From assembly GCF_013087525.1 (NCBI RefSeq), contig NZ_JABFCS010000001.1, forward strand, positions 1,364,001-1,428,000: 64,000 bases of DNA, given 5' to 3'. Below are positions 1 to 12,900 of this stretch, piece by piece. Positions within the stretch are counted from its first letter, which is position 1. Every line of letters begins with the position of its first letter. The translations under genes and the position numbers were made by a program. The stretch comes from Ramlibacter montanisoli (GTDB taxonomy: Bacteria > Pseudomonadota > Gammaproteobacteria > Burkholderiales > Burkholderiaceae_C). The notes beneath the pieces were generated by a model. That model was not told where the DNA came from. It saw only the letters and a program-made list of their open reading frames with translations, and did not search any database.

Positions 1-499
1 GCCACTCGTAGCAGGGCATGGTGACCAGCTCCGGGTATTCGCCCAGCGATTCCGTCGCGATGCCGATCTCCGCCACTTCGTCCAGCACCATGCGCGCCAC
101 CTGGTCGGGCGAGCCCTGGTGCAGGCTGACGCTCACCTTGGGATAGGCCTCGCGCAGCTTCGCCACCGGGATGGGCAGCACGTAGCGCGCCTGCGTGTGG
201 GTGGTGGCGATCGAGAGCGTGCCGCTGTCCTGGGCGCTGAACTGCTCGCCGATGCGCTTGAGGTTGCTCACCTCGCGCATGATCAGCTCGATGCTCTTGA
301 GCACGTGCTGGCCGGGTTCGGTGACGCGCTTGAGGCGCTTGCCGTGGCGCGCGAAGATCTCGACGCCCAGCTCTTCTTCCAGCTCGATGATGGCCTTGGA
401 CACGCCCGGCTGGGAGGTGTGCAGGGCCTTGGCCGCTTCCGTCAGGTTCAGGTTGCGCCGCACCGCTTCCTGGACGAAGCGAAACTGATGCAGGTTCAT
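1..499 (-). CDS. cysB: LysR-family regulator, CysB-like (C-terminus beyond window edge)
   Basis: N-terminal 166 codons of a LysR-type regulator. The start MNLHQFRFVQEAVRRNLNL and the winged-helix segment with TSQPGVSKAIIELEEELG are typical of CysB/Cbl, which activate sulfate-assimilation genes in response to N-acetylserine or sulfur limitation. The effector-binding domain begins around residue 90 (TLSIATTHTQARYVLP, a CysB-type strand). The gene is cut by the window start, so its length cannot be judged. It lies 43 bp downstream of the CbiX-type chelatase gene on the same strand; siroheme is the cofactor of sulfite reductase, which fits a sulfur context. CysB versus Cbl cannot be separated from this part alone. 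Confidence 0.85.
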   Translation of the reverse strand, partial: MNLHQFRFVQEAVRRNLNLTEAAKALHTSQPGVSKAIIELEEELGVEIFARHGKRLKRVTEPGQHVLKSIELIMREVSNLKRIGEQFSAQDSGTLSIATTHTQARYVLPIPVAKLREAYPKVSVSLHQGSPDQVARMVLDEVAEIGIATESLGEYPELVTMPCYEW

Positions 500-542
500 G
501 CCGATTTTCTTCTAAGAGAGACAGGCATTATGCCTGCAGCCC

Positions 543-900
543 TTATTCCAACGCAATCTGAGCGAGCAGTTCGACGACCCGGCCGTCCTCCCCACGGGCT
601 TCTGCAGCACGAAGGCAACAGAGGGGAAACGGGCGCGCAGGCCGTCCACCAGCAGCGGCAGGTCCTCGCGGGCGTGCCGCCCGGTGCCGAGAAACATGGG
701 GACGATCGTGACCTGGCCGGCGCCGGCGGCCACCAGTTCGGCCGCGGCATCCGGCAGGCCCGGGGTGTCCAGCTCAGGAAGGCGCACCGCACCGGGGTGT
801 CGGGCGTCATGGCGCGCAGCCGCGCCGCCACCGTTTCCATGGACAGGCGCCACAGCGGGTCGCGCGAGCCGTGGCCGAACAGGACGATCGCCTTGCCCAT
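543..900 (-). CDS. cbiX: CbiX/SirB-type sirohydrochlorin chelatase, two frameshifts
   Basis: Small single-domain chelatase of about 119 residues that would insert a metal into sirohydrochlorin (Fe for siroheme, Co for cobalamin). The start MGKAIVLFGHGSRDPLW carries the family GHGSRDP signature with the metal-binding His, and VTIVPMFLGTGRHAREDLP matches the second conserved block. Reading it intact needs two single-base insertions: near 778 (CCTGAGCT where CCTGGAGCT is expected, joining AFL to ELDTPG) and near 590 (GTGGGGAGG where GTGGGCGAGG is expected, restoring KPVGEDGRVVELLAQIALE and the TAA at 543-545). Its ATG is 1 bp beyond the lptG stop, so it is probably co-transcribed with lptFG. Both breaks match the error contexts seen across the window. 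Confidence 0.8.
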
Positions 901-901
901 G

Positions 902-1999
902 TCAGCGCCGCAGCACCAGCCAGCTGAAGGCCGCCAGCGAGAAGAAGGTGTAGATGATGCCCGGCGCCCCCGCCGCCACCCAGGGCACCCAGTTCTGCAG
1001 GTTGCCGATGTAGCCGAACACGTTGTTCAGCAGGAAGAAGCTGATGCCGATCAGCACGCCACCGAACACGTAGCTGGTGATTCCGCCCGAGCGGAAGTGC
1101 AGGTAGGCAAAGGGCAGGGCCAGCACCACCATCACCATGCAGGACAGCGGATAGAACACCTTGCGCCAGAACTCGATCTCGTAGCGCTGCGATGTCTGCG
1201 AGTTCGCCTCCAGGTGCCGGATGTACTGGAACAGGGCGATGGTGCTCATGCGCTCGGGCTTCAGGAGCGCCACCGACACCATCTCCTGCGTGATCTCGCT
1301 GGGCCAGCGCATCGTCGGCAGCTTCAGGCGCTCCACGCGCGAGGCGCCTTCGTTGGTGTTGAACTCGGTGCGTTCCACGTCCCTCAGGGTCCAGGCGCCT
1401 TCGCCGAAGCTGGCCTGGCCGGCCTGCGTGATCGACACCAGGAAGCCGCGCGAATCGGCCTCGAAGATCCGCACCTTCTCCATCTGGCCCTCGGGCGTGA
1501 GGCGGAACACGTTCACGTTGTACGAGAGGTAGCGCTGCCGCTCCTTCAGCCAGGCGCCGGTGGTGCCGATCGACAGGCCGCCGCCCAGCCGCGACTTGAG
1601 CAGCTGCGCCGTGCGGTCCGACAGCGGCGCCAGGTAGTCGCCGGTGGCGAAGGTCAGGATGGTGAAGGCCAGGCCCAGGCCGAACAGCGCCCGCAGCGCG
1701 CGCCAGGGACCGAGGCCGCTGGTGCGCAGGATGGTGTATTCGGAGCTTTGCGCCAGCCGCGCCATCACGAAGATGGTTCCGATCAGCACGGCGATCGGCA
1801 GCAGCTCGTACAGGTGGCTGGGCATGCGCAGCGCCACGTAGATCAGCGCCTGCGTCAGCCGGTAGGGCTGCATGCCGCGGCCCAGGTTGCCCAGCTCGTC
1901 GACGAAGTCGAAGAAGAAGAACAGGGCCAGAAAGCCGACGCTCACGAAGGCGACGGCATACAGGACCTCGACGTAGATCAGGCGGCGGATCGTCCTCAC
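902..1999 (-). CDS. lptG: LPS export ABC transporter permease LptG
   Basis: 365-residue inner-membrane permease of the LptB2FG complex, which extracts lipopolysaccharide from the inner membrane and passes it to the LptC-A-D bridge. There are three membrane spans near the N-terminus, a central periplasmic beta-jellyroll region (about residues 130-260) and three C-terminal spans ending SLAAFSWLVLRR. Length is normal for the YjgP/YjgQ family. The start is GTG at 1997-1999 (MRTIRRLIYVEVLYAVAF) and it overlaps the lptF stop as GTGA, so translation is coupled. The frame is intact. Confidence 0.95.
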   Translation of the reverse strand: MRTIRRLIYVEVLYAVAFVSVGFLALFFFFDFVDELGNLGRGMQPYRLTQALIYVALRMPSHLYELLPIAVLIGTIFVMARLAQSSEYTILRTSGLGPWRALRALFGLGLAFTILTFATGDYLAPLSDRTAQLLKSRLGGGLSIGTTGAWLKERQRYLSYNVNVFRLTPEGQMEKVRIFEADSRGFLVSITQAGQASFGEGAWTLRDVERTEFNTNEGASRVERLKLPTMRWPSEITQEMVSVALLKPERMSTIALFQYIRHLEANSQTSQRYEIEFWRKVFYPLSCMVMVVLALPFAYLHFRSGGITSYVFGGVLIGISFFLLNNVFGYIGNLQNWVPWVAAGAPGIIYTFFSLAAFSWLVLRR

Positions 2000-3095
2000 G
2001 CGGCCTTCCCCCCGCGCGCAGCAGCAGCGGCCGGACCGTCCAGTTGTTGTGCTGCTTGGCCAGCCAGAGCGAGGCCGCCGTGAAGGTGCCGCCGTGCACG
2101 ATCAGCAGGAAGGCCAGGAAGCCGGCGCGCTCGCGCGAGATCCAGTTCTGCCCCAGGTTCAGCAGGTTGAAATACACGACGAAGGCGAACAGCGCGAACA
2201 CCAGGTTGCCGCTGCGGCCCACGCGCGGGTTGACGCTGGAGACTGTGACCGCCAGCAGCACGAAGTTGATGCCGGCCAGCGCCAGACCCAGGCGCCAGGC
2301 CAGCTCGCCCTTGTTCGCCGGGGTCGGGTTGAGCACCAGGTCGAGGGTCGAACGCGCCTTGGCCGGGCTTTCGTCGCCGCCGATCAGGTTGTTCTCGCGC
2401 ACGCGGGTGCCATGCTGCTCGAACTCGCTGATGCGCAGGCCCTCGCCCTTGAGCGACGTCTCCAGCCGCTGGCCGTTGGACAGCAGCAGGAACTGCTCGT
2501 CGCCGATGGTTTCCACCCGGCCGCTGCGCGCGGAGGTGACCGTCTCCTTGTCCTTCTCCACGGTGGAAATGAAGATGTTGCGGCCCGACTTGTTGTCCGG
2601 CGTGTCCTTGTCCAGGAAGAACACGCGCCGGCCGCTGGCCGACTCCTGGAACTGCCCGGGCGCGACCCGCTCGAGGTCGCCGCGGCGGCCATACCGGTCC
2701 TTCAGCTCCTGCGTCTGCTGGTTCGCCCAGGGCCAGATCACCAGGGCCAGCAGGGCGATCACCAGCAGCACCGGCCAGGAGAAACCGAACAGCGGCCGCA
2801 CCAGCGAGGACAGGCCGCGGCCCGCCGAGAACCAGATCACCATCTCGCTGTCGCGGTACATGCGCGAGAGCGTGCCGACGATGGCGATGAACAGCGACAG
2901 CGTGAGGATGGTGGGCAGGTAGCCCAGGACGGTGTAGCCCATCACCATCATCACTTCCTCGGGGTTGATGCTGCCGCGGCTGGCAAGGCTCAGGGTACGG
3001 ATCAGGGTCATCGTCATCACGATGGTGACCAGCACCACGAGCGAGGCCCCGAAACTGCGGGCCAGCTCCTTGCGAACGGTTGAATGGAATAACAT
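1996..3095 (-). CDS. lptF: LPS export ABC transporter permease LptF
   Basis: Partner permease of LptG, about 366 residues with the same 3+3 transmembrane layout and a periplasmic domain (around GQFQESASGRRVFFLDKDT). The start MLFHSTVRKELARSFGASL at 3095 is the usual family start; an in-frame ATG at 3107 is possible but adds only MRPP. Near 2010-2015 the frame runs past its natural end because GCGGGGGGAAGG stands where GCGGGCGGGAAGG would give ...LLLRAGGKAA and a TGA at 1996-1998 overlapping lptG. The missing base is a C between two G triplets. It is divergent from pepA with 37 bp between starts, the usual Burkholderiales arrangement. Confidence 0.92.
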
Positions 3096-3119
3096 CGGCG
3101 GGCGCATCCGGCGCTATGA

Positions 3120-4649
<1,530 letters not shown>

Positions 4650-4657
4650 CCGCGACG

Positions 4658-5095
4658 ATGACCGAGGTCGCCTTCCACTTCAACGTGCCGGACAAGCTGG
4701 GCTACGCCTGCCGGCTGCTGCGCAAGGCCGCCGGCAGCGGCGCGAAGGTGGTGGTGACCGGCGAAGCGGACCTGCTGCGGGCGCTGGACACCGAGCTGTG
4801 GACCTTCTCGGCGCTGGAGTTCCTGCCCCACTGCCATGCCGCGTCGGCCGACGCGCAGGTGCTGGCCGCGTCGCCGATCGTGCTGGCCGACGCGCCGCGC
4901 GCCACGCCGCACCAGGAGGTGCTGGTGAACCTGGGCACGCGCGTCCCCGACGGCTTCGAGCGCTTCGAGCGCCTGATCGAGGTGGTGACGCAGGACGACG
5001 AGGACCGGCAGCAGGCGCGCACGCGCTGGAAGCACTACGCCGACCGGGGCTATGCGATCAAGCGGCACGACCTGGCCGCCAAGGAGGGCACCTGA
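4658..5095 (+). CDS. holC: DNA polymerase III subunit chi
   Basis: 145-residue chi subunit that links the clamp loader (through psi) to SSB. The protein begins MTEVAFHFNVPDKLGYACRL and keeps the conserved PDGFERFERLIEVV segment near residue 107 and RWKHYADRGY near the C-terminus. The position directly after pepA supports the call. The TGA shares its last base with the ATG of the next gene (TGATG at 5093-5097), so the two are translationally coupled. Intact. Confidence 0.93.
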   Translation: MTEVAFHFNVPDKLGYACRLLRKAAGSGAKVVVTGEADLLRALDTELWTFSALEFLPHCHAASADAQVLAASPIVLADAPRATPHQEVLVNLGTRVPDGFERFERLIEVVTQDDEDRQQARTRWKHYADRGYAIKRHDLAAKEGT

Positions 5096-5400
5096 TGGCC
5101 ACACGCACACCGCCGCGTTTCGTGCCGACCCTGACCGAAGTGGTGCAGTCCGGGCCGGTGCCCCTGGCGGCGGCGCCCGGGCTGTCCGCCGACCAGCTCG
5201 CCCAGCGCGTGCTGCAGCGCGTGGACCTCGCCCTGGACCGGCGGCTGCGCGAAGCCATCGCCACGGTGGTGCTGGAACAGAGCAGCGCGATGGTGCCGCT
5301 GTTGCGCGAGCGCCTCGAAAGCGTGATCCACGAACTGGTGGCCGAAGCTGTCGCCGAAGAGATGCAGGCGCGTCAACGCGCCGACGCCGGGGACGTTTGA
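5095..5400 (+). CDS. Small conserved hypothetical protein downstream of holC
   Basis: 101-residue protein (MATRTPPRFVPTLTEVVQ) that I cannot assign to a named family. It has a Pro/Ala-rich N-terminus and then a long predicted amphipathic helix (about residues 35-95, containing RVLQRVDLALDRRLREAI and LRERLESVIHELVAEAV), with no signal peptide or membrane span. It starts inside the holC stop codon, so it is very probably co-expressed with it. Direct coupling to holC makes a link to the replisome or to pepA/holC expression conceivable, but nothing in the sequence shows it. Confidence 0.8.
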   Translation: MATRTPPRFVPTLTEVVQSGPVPLAAAPGLSADQLAQRVLQRVDLALDRRLREAIATVVLEQSSAMVPLLRERLESVIHELVAEAVAEEMQARQRADAGDV

Positions 5401-5536
5401 CACCCGGCAACGAAGTTCGCGTTTCGCTGACGACCCCGGCCTAACCCTATGGTTCGGGTCCGGAAATTGCGCTAACGTGCCGCCCGTTGAGCAAGAACAA
5501 CGGACTCAACCCATTTCCCAACCCGGAGGTTTCTAC

Positions 5537-6664
5537 ATGCAATTCCAACTGAAATTGACGGCCGCCATGGCCATCGCCGCCGCTTGCGGCGTTGCGGGCG
5601 CCCAGGAGCAGGTCGTCAAGATCGGTCACGTCGCGCCGCTGTCCGGCGCGCAGGCCCACTACGGCAAGGACAACGAGAACGGCGTCCGCATGGCCATCGA
5701 GGACCTGAACGCGCAGAAGATCAAGATCGGCGGCAAGACGATCAAGTTCGAGATCCAGGCCGAAGACGACGCCGCCGACCCGAAGCAGGGCACGGCCGCC
5801 GCCCAGAAGCTGTGCGACGCCAAGGTTTCCGGCGTCGTGGGGCACCTGAACTCCGGCACGACCATCCCCGCTTCCAAGGTCTACAACGACTGCGGCATCC
5901 CGCACGTCACGGGCGCGGCCACCAACCCCAACCTGACCAAGCCGGCCTACAAGACCACCTACCGCATCATCGCCAACGACAACGCCCTGGGCGCTGCGCT
6001 GGCCCTGCATGCCGCGGACAAGCTGAAGCTGAAGAAGGTCGCGATCATCGACGACCGCACCGCCTACGGCCAGGGCGTCGCCGAAGTGTTCAAGAAGACC
6101 GCCGTGTCCAAGGGCATGACGGTCGTCGACGAGCAGTTCACCAACGACAAGGCCACCGACTTCATGGCCATCCTGACCGCCATCAAGGCCAAGAATCCCG
6201 ACGCCATCTTCTTCGGCGGCATGGATCCCCAGGCCGGCCCGATGCTGCGCCAGATGGAGCAGCTGGGCATGGGCAACGTCAAGTACTTCGGCGGCGACGG
6301 CATCTGCACGGCGGAAATCGCCAAGCTGTCGGCCGGCGCCAAGACGCTGGGCAACGTGGTCTGCGCCGAAGGCGGTGCCTCGCTGGCCAAGATGCCCGGC
6401 GGCACGGCCTGGAAGGACAAGTACGACAAGAAGTACCCCAACCAGTTCCAGGTCTACAGCCCGTACACCTACGACGCGACCTTCGTGCTGGTCGACGCGA
6501 TGAAGCGCGCCAACTCCGTGGACCCCAAGGTCTACACCAAGGAACTCGCCAAGACCAACTACAAGGGCGTGACCTCCACGATCGCCTTCGAAGCCAACGG
6601 CGAGCTGAAGAACGCGGCGACGACCCTGTACACGTACAAGGAAGGCAAGAAGACGCCGATGTGA
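5537..6664 (+). CDS. Branched-chain amino-acid ABC transporter substrate-binding protein (LivJ/LivK type)
   Basis: 375-residue periplasmic binding protein of the type I fold. Signal peptide MQFQLKLTAAMAIAAACGVAGA is followed by the mature start QEQVVKIGHVAPLSG, with LivJ-type motifs ENGVRMAIEDLNAQ, GTAAAQKLCDAKVSGVVGHLNSG and YDATFVLVDAMKRA. ATG 5537 is chosen because GGAGG lies 8 bp upstream. No permease or ATPase genes sit next to it, so it stands alone and is closed by a terminator. It probably feeds a Liv-type transporter encoded elsewhere; the substrate could be another amino acid or an aromatic or amide compound. Confidence 0.9.
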   Translation: MQFQLKLTAAMAIAAACGVAGAQEQVVKIGHVAPLSGAQAHYGKDNENGVRMAIEDLNAQKIKIGGKTIKFEIQAEDDAADPKQGTAAAQKLCDAKVSGVVGHLNSGTTIPASKVYNDCGIPHVTGAATNPNLTKPAYKTTYRIIANDNALGAALALHAADKLKLKKVAIIDDRTAYGQGVAEVFKKTAVSKGMTVVDEQFTNDKATDFMAILTAIKAKNPDAIFFGGMDPQAGPMLRQMEQLGMGNVKYFGGDGICTAEIAKLSAGAKTLGNVVCAEGGASLAKMPGGTAWKDKYDKKYPNQFQVYSPYTYDATFVLVDAMKRANSVDPKVYTKELAKTNYKGVTSTIAFEANGELKNAATTLYTYKEGKKTPM

Positions 6665-6694
6665 TCAGCTGATCCACGGTAACTCCGTGTATCC

Positions 6695-6725
6695 GAAGGC
6701 CGCCCACGGGCGGCCTTCTTCGTTT
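6695..6725 (+). terminator. Rho-independent terminator after the binding-protein gene
   Basis: GAAGGCCGCCC-ACG-GGGCGGCCTTC forms a GC-rich stem of about 10 bp, followed by TTCGTTTTCG. It lies about 30 bp after the stop codon at 6664. Confidence 0.85.
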
Positions 6726-6891
6726 TCGCCTCGTGCCGGCAGCCCCGTTGCAGGCTTGCTGCGTCACTGTAGTCTCGGGGAGCTTTTGACGTGGGAGCCT
6801 TCCTACAGTCCGCGCCAGTACTGGCTTTGCAGCCCATTCCGGGTTCCTGTCGTGTTGAAGGGTGATGCGTAAGCCGGTACCCTCCTCCTTC

Positions 6892-6909
6892 CTGTTGGCG
6901 TGCCAACAG
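6892..6909. promoter_or_regulatory. 18-bp perfect palindrome just upstream of the poly-HAMP kinase
   Basis: CTGTTGGC-GT-GCCAACAG is a perfect inverted repeat ending 22 bp before the preferred start codon at 6932 and 12 bp before the GGGGGA ribosome-binding site. It could be a dimeric repressor operator or a 5'-UTR hairpin. The rest of the 6726-6891 gap shows no convincing -35/-10 pair. Confidence 0.45.
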
Positions 6910-6931
6910 TTGCTTACCAATGGGGGATCAC

Positions 6932-9900
6932 ATGGAAGTTCTGGCGAAACTGCCTGCCGCTGAGCATCGAGACGGGGACTTGAAGTTGGTGCTGAAGGCC
7001 CTGTCGGCCTTCCGACGCGGCGAGCAAGGCGTGACGCTGCCCACGGAGTGGGATGGTCTGTTCGGGAAGATCGCCGCGGAATTCAACGAGCTGTCGTCGC
7101 AGACCGGCCGCACCTGCACGCGGCTGAAGTCGGTCGCGGCCGGCCCCCATACCGGCGCCAAGGCGGGCCGCCGGGTGTCCGACGACAAGCTCACCGGTTT
7201 CTGGCAGGAGAACGTCGCCAGCGTCAACAGCCTGCTGGACGAAGTGGAACTCACCGGCGAGCGCACGCGCACGCTGCTGGGCGGACTCACCGAACTGAAG
7301 AAGGGCAACTCGGGCGCGGAACTGCCGCACGACTGGACCGGCCTGTTCGGCAAGGTGGCCGACGCCTTCAACGACGTCGTGGCGCAGAACGTGCGCATGT
7401 CGCAGGAGCTTTCGCGCCTGTCGCGCGTGGTCGGCAAGGAGGGCAAGCTGAAGGAGCGGGCGAGCATGCCCAGCACCGACGGCTTCTGGCGGGACTCCGC
7501 CGAATCGATCAACTCCCTGATCTCCGACCTGGTGCACCCGACGTCCGAAGTGGCGCGGGTGATCGGTGCGGTGGCCCAGGGCGACCTGTCCAAGTCCATG
7601 GCCCTGGAGGCCGACGGGCGCGCGCTGGAAGGCGAATTCCTGCGCACCGCCATGACCATCAACAAGATGGTGCAGCAGCTGGGCACCTTCTCCGCCGAAG
7701 TGACGCGGGTGGCGCGCGAAGTGGGTACCGAAGGGAAGCTGGGTGGACAGGCGGAAGTGCAGGGCGTGGCCGGAACCTGGAAGGACCTGACCGACTCCGT
7801 GAACTCCATGGCCGGCAACCTGACGGCCCAGGTTCGGAACATCGCGGAAGTGACCAAGGCCGTGGCGGCCGGTGACCTGTCCAAGAAGATCACGGTGGAC
7901 GTGAAAGGCGAGATCCTGGAACTGAAGAACACCATCAACACGATGGTGGACCAGCTGCGAAGCTTCGCTTCGGAAGTGACGCGCGTGGCGCGCGAAGTGG
8001 GCACCGAAGGCAAGCTGGGCGGCCAGGCCGACGTGCAGGGCGTGGCCGGGACCTGGAAGGACCTGACCGAGTCGGTGAACTTCATGGCCGGCAACCTGAC
8101 CTCGCAGGTGCGCAACATCGCCGACGTGACCAAGGCGGTGGCGGCCGGCGACCTGTCCAAGAAGATCACGGTGGACGTGAAGGGCGAGATCCTGGAGCTG
8201 AAGAACACCATCAACACCATGGTGGACCAGCTGCGATCCTTCGCCTCGGAAGTGACGCGGGTGGCGCGCGAGGTGGGTACCGAAGGCAAGCTGGGCGGCC
8301 AGGCCGACGTGCAGGGCGTGGCCGGTACCTGGAAGGACCTGACCGACTCGGTGAACTCCATGGCCGGCAACCTGACGGCCCAGGTGCGCAACATCGCGGA
8401 CGTGACCAAGGCGGTGGCGGCCGGCGACCTGTCCAAGAAGATCACCGTGGACGTGAAGGGCGAGATCCTGGAGCTGAAGAACACCATCAACACCATGGTG
8501 GACCAGCTGCGATCCTTCGCCTCGGAAGTGACGCGGGTGGCGCGCGAGGTGGGTACCGAAGGCAAGCTGGGCGGCCAGGCCGACGTGCAGGGCGTGGCCG
8601 GCACCTGGAAGGACCTGACCGACTCCGTGAACTCGATGGCCGGCAACCTCACGGCCCAGGTGCGGAACATCGCGGAAGTGACGACCGCCGTGGCAGCCGG
8701 TGACCTGTCCAAGAAGATCACGGTGGACGTGAAGGGCGAGATCCTGAGCTGAAGAACACCATCAACACGATGGTGGACCAGCTCTCCTCCTTCGCTTCGG
8801 AAGTGACCCGCGTGGCGCGCGAAGTGGGTACCGAAGGAAAACTGGGAGGGCAGGCCGACGTGCAGGGCGTGGCCGGTACCTGGAAGGACCTGACCGAGTC
8901 GGTGAACTTCATGGCCGGCAACCTGACCTCGCAGGTGCGCAACATCGCGGACGTGACCAAGGCGGTGGCGGCCGGCGACCTGTCCAAGAAGATCACCGTG
9001 GACGTGAAGGGCGAGATCCTGGAGCTGAAGAACACCATCAACACCATGGTGGACCAGCTCTCCTCGTTCGCGTCGGAAGTGACGCGGGTGGCGCGGGAGG
9101 TGGGTACCGAAGGCAAGCTGGGTGGCCAGGCCGACGTGCAGGGCGTGGCCGGTACCTGGAAGGACCTGACCGATTCGGTGAACTCGATGGCCGGCAACCT
9201 GACGGCCCAGGTGCGCAACATCGCCGACGTGACCAAGGCGGTGGCGGCCGGCGACCTGTCCAAGAAGATCACGGTGGACGTGAAGGGCGAGATCCTGGAG
9301 CTGAAGAACACCATCAACACCATGGTGGACCAGCTGCGATCCTTCGCCTCGGAAGTGACGCGGGTGGCGCGCGAGGTGGGTACCGAAGGCAAGCTGGGCG
9401 GCCAGGCGGAAGTGCAGGGCGTGGCCGGCACCTGGAAAGACCTGACCGACAACGTGAACTCCATGGCCGGCAACCTGACGGCCCAGGTGCGCAACATCGC
9501 CGACGTGACCAAGGCGGTGGCGGCCGGCGACCTGTCCAAGAAGATCACCGTGGACGTGAAGGGCGAGATCCTGGAGCTGAAGAACACCATCAACACCATG
9601 GTGGACCAGCTGCGTTCCTTCGCCTCGGAAGTGACCCGGGTGGCGCGGGAAGTGGGTACCGAAGGCAAGCTGGGCGGCCAGGCCGACGTGCAGGGCGTGG
9701 CCGGCACCTGGAAGGACCTGACCGATTCGGTGAACTCCATGGCCGGCAACCTGACGGCCCAGGTGCGGAACATCGCGGAGGTGACGACCGCCGTGGCGGC
9801 CGGCGACCTGTCCAAGAAGATCACGGTGGACGTGAAGGGCGAGATCCTGAGCTGAAGAACACCATCAACACGATGGTGGACCAGCTGCGTTCCTTCGCCT

Positions 9901-12900
9901 CGGAAGTGACGCGGGTGGCGCGGGAGGTGGGCACCGAAGGCAAGCTGGGCGGCCAGGCCTACGTGCAGGGCGTGGCCGGCACCTGGAAGGACCTCACGGA
10001 CAACGTGAACTTCATGGCCGGCAACCTGACCTCGCAGGTGCGCAACATCGCCGACGTGACCAAGGCGGTGGCGGCCGGCGACCTGTCCAAGAAGATCACG
10101 GTGGACGTGAAGGGCGAGATCTCGGAGCTGAAGATCACCATCAACACCATGGTGGACCAGCTCTCCTCCTTCGCCTCGGAAGTGACACGGGTGGCGCGCG
10201 AAGTGGGTACCGAAGGCAAGCTGGGCGGCCAGGCCTACGTGCAGGGCGTGGCCGGCACCTGGAAGGACCTCACCGACAACGTGAACTTCATGGCCGGCAA
10301 CCTGACCTCGCAGGTGCGCGGCATCGCCAAGGTGGTGACCGCGGTGGCCAACGGCGACCTGGAACAGAAGCTGACCGTGGAAGCCAAGGGCGAGATCGCC
10401 TCGCTGGCCGACACCATCAACTCCATGACCGACACGCTCGCGACCTTCGCCGACCAGGTGACGACCGTGGCGCGCGAAGTGGGCGTGGAAGGCAAGCTGG
10501 GGGCCAGGCCAAGGTGCCGGGCGCCGCGGGCACCTGGAAGGGCCTGACGGAGAACGTGAACCAGCTGGCCGCCAACCTCACCACCCAGGTGCGGGCGATC
10601 GCCGAGGTGGCGACTGCCGTGACGCAGGGTGACCTGACCCGCTCCATCACGGTGGAAGCGCAGGGCGAAGTGGCCGCGCTCAAGGACACCATCAACGAGA
10701 TGATCCGCAACCTGCGCGACACCACGCAGGTGAACACCGAGCAGGACTGGCTGAAGACCAACCTGGCCAAGTTCTCGCGGATGCTGCAGGGCCAGCGCGA
10801 CCTGGTCGCGGTGGGCCACCTGATCCTGTCCGAGCTGGCGCCCGTGGTGGGCGCCCAGCAGGCGGAGTTCTACGTGCTGCGCTACACGGCGGAACAGCCC
10901 AAGCTGCGCCTGATGGCGTCGTATGCCTCGGACGGCCACGGCGCCTACGGCAAGGAGGTCGACCTGGGGCAGGGCCTCGTGGGCCAGGCGGCCTTTGACA
11001 AGAAGAAGATCATGCTGACCTCCAGCTTCCCGGAGACCCTGAAGATCGTCTCGGGCCTGACGGAGACCGCGCCGCTGAACGTGCTGGTGCTGCCCATCAT
11101 CTTCGAAGGCCAGGTGCGGGGCGTGATCGAGCTGGCCTCGGTCGAGCGCTTCAACCCGACCCACCAGGCCTTCCTGGACCAGCTGACGGAATCGATCGGC
11201 ATCGTGATCAACACGATCGAGGCCAACATGCGGACCGAAGACCTGCTGGCGCAGTCGCAGTCGCTGGCGCAGGAACTGCAGTCCCGCCAGGAAGAACTGC
11301 AGCAGACCAACGAGGAACTGCAGGAGAAGGCCCGCCTGCTGGCGCACCAGAACCAGGAGGTGGAGCGCAAGAACGCGGAAGTGGAACAGGCCCGCCAGGC
11401 GCTGGAGGAAAAGGCCAAGCAGCTGGCCCTGACCTCCAAGTACAAGTCGGAGTTCCTGGCCAACATGTCCCACGAGCTGCGCACGCCGCTGAACTCGCTG
11501 CTGATCCTGTCGGACCAGCTGTGCAAGAACCCCGAAGGCAACCTCACGCCCAAGCAGGTGGAGTTCGCCAAGACGATCCACTCGTCCGGCAACGACCTGC
11601 TGATGCTGATCAACGACATCCTGGACCTGTCCAAGATCGAGTCCGGCACGGTGGTGGTGGACGTCAACGAGCTGCGCCTTTCGGACCTGCAGCTGTACGT
11701 GGAGCGCACCTTCCGCCACGTGGCAGAGGCCAAGAACGTGGACTTCACCGTGCGCACCGGCCTGAACCTGCCGGCGTCGATGGTCACGGACGCCAAGCGC
11801 CTGCAGCAGATCCTGAAGAACCTGCTGTCCAACGCCTTCAAGTTCACGCACCAGGGCCACGTCACGCTGACGGTGGAGGAGGTGTTCGCGGGCTGGAGCA
11901 ACGACAACGAGGACCTGAACCGCGCCCAGCAGGTGATCGCCTTCTCGGTGTCGGACACCGGCATCGGCATCTCGCCCGACAAGCAGCAGATCATCTTCGA
12001 GGCCTTCCAGCAGGCCGACGGTTCCACCAGCCGCAAGTACGGCGGCACCGGCCTGGGCCTGGCGATTTCCCGCGAGCTGTCCAAGCTGCTCGGTGGCGAG
12101 ATCCGCCTGGTGTCCGCGCCGGGGCAGGGCTCCACCTTCACCCTGTACCTGCCGCTGGTCTACATGGCCACGCGCACGGCCCGCCGCATCAGCTCGGACT
12201 TCCGCGGCGACCCGACCGTCTCGCCCATGCCCAAGCGCCTGCCCGCCCCGCCGCAGCAGCAGTCCGCGGCCGTCGCCGAGGAGCAGCTGGTGGAGGACGC
12301 CGAGGACGTGCCGGCGGAAGGCGAGGAGGCCGTGGCCGCCGACAACCTGGCGAATGACGACCGCGAGAACATCCACCAGGGCGACCTGGTGCTGCTGATC
12401 GTGGAGAACGACCTGGCCTTCGCGCGCTTCCTGCTCGATGCCGCCCGCAACAAGGGCTTCAAGGGCCTGGTGACCACGGTGGGCGCCGGGGCGCTGACGC
12501 TGGCGAACCAGCACAAGCCCTCGGCGGTGACGCTGGACATGCACCTGCCGGACATGGCCGGCTGGCGCGTGCTCGACCGCATGAAGCACGACCTGGCCCT
12601 GCGCCACGTGCCGGTGTGCGTGATCTCCACCGACGACAGCAAGGACCGCGCCTTCAAGTCCGGAGCGCTGGCCTTCCTCGAGAAGCCGATCCGCTCCAAG
12701 GAGGTGCTGGACGGGATGCTCGAGAGGCTGCACGACTACGTCTCGCGCAACGAGAAGAGCCTGCTGGTGGCGCTGGAGGACCAGGTCGCCCGCATCGAAC
12801 TGCTGGCCCAGGTCGAAGGCGAGCAGATCGACGTGACCGTGGTGGCGTCCGCCCAGCAACTGCAGCAGGCGCTGGACGAGGGCCGCTTCGACGCCGTCGT

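Noticed and set aside
6781..6815. TTGACG with TACAGT as a promoter for the giant kinase.
   Set aside because: The spacing is only 12 bp, too short for sigma-70.
7697..10729. Regular 276-bp repeats considered as a CRISPR-like or satellite array.
   Set aside because: The repeats are open in one frame and encode recognisable HAMP modules; there are no unique spacers.
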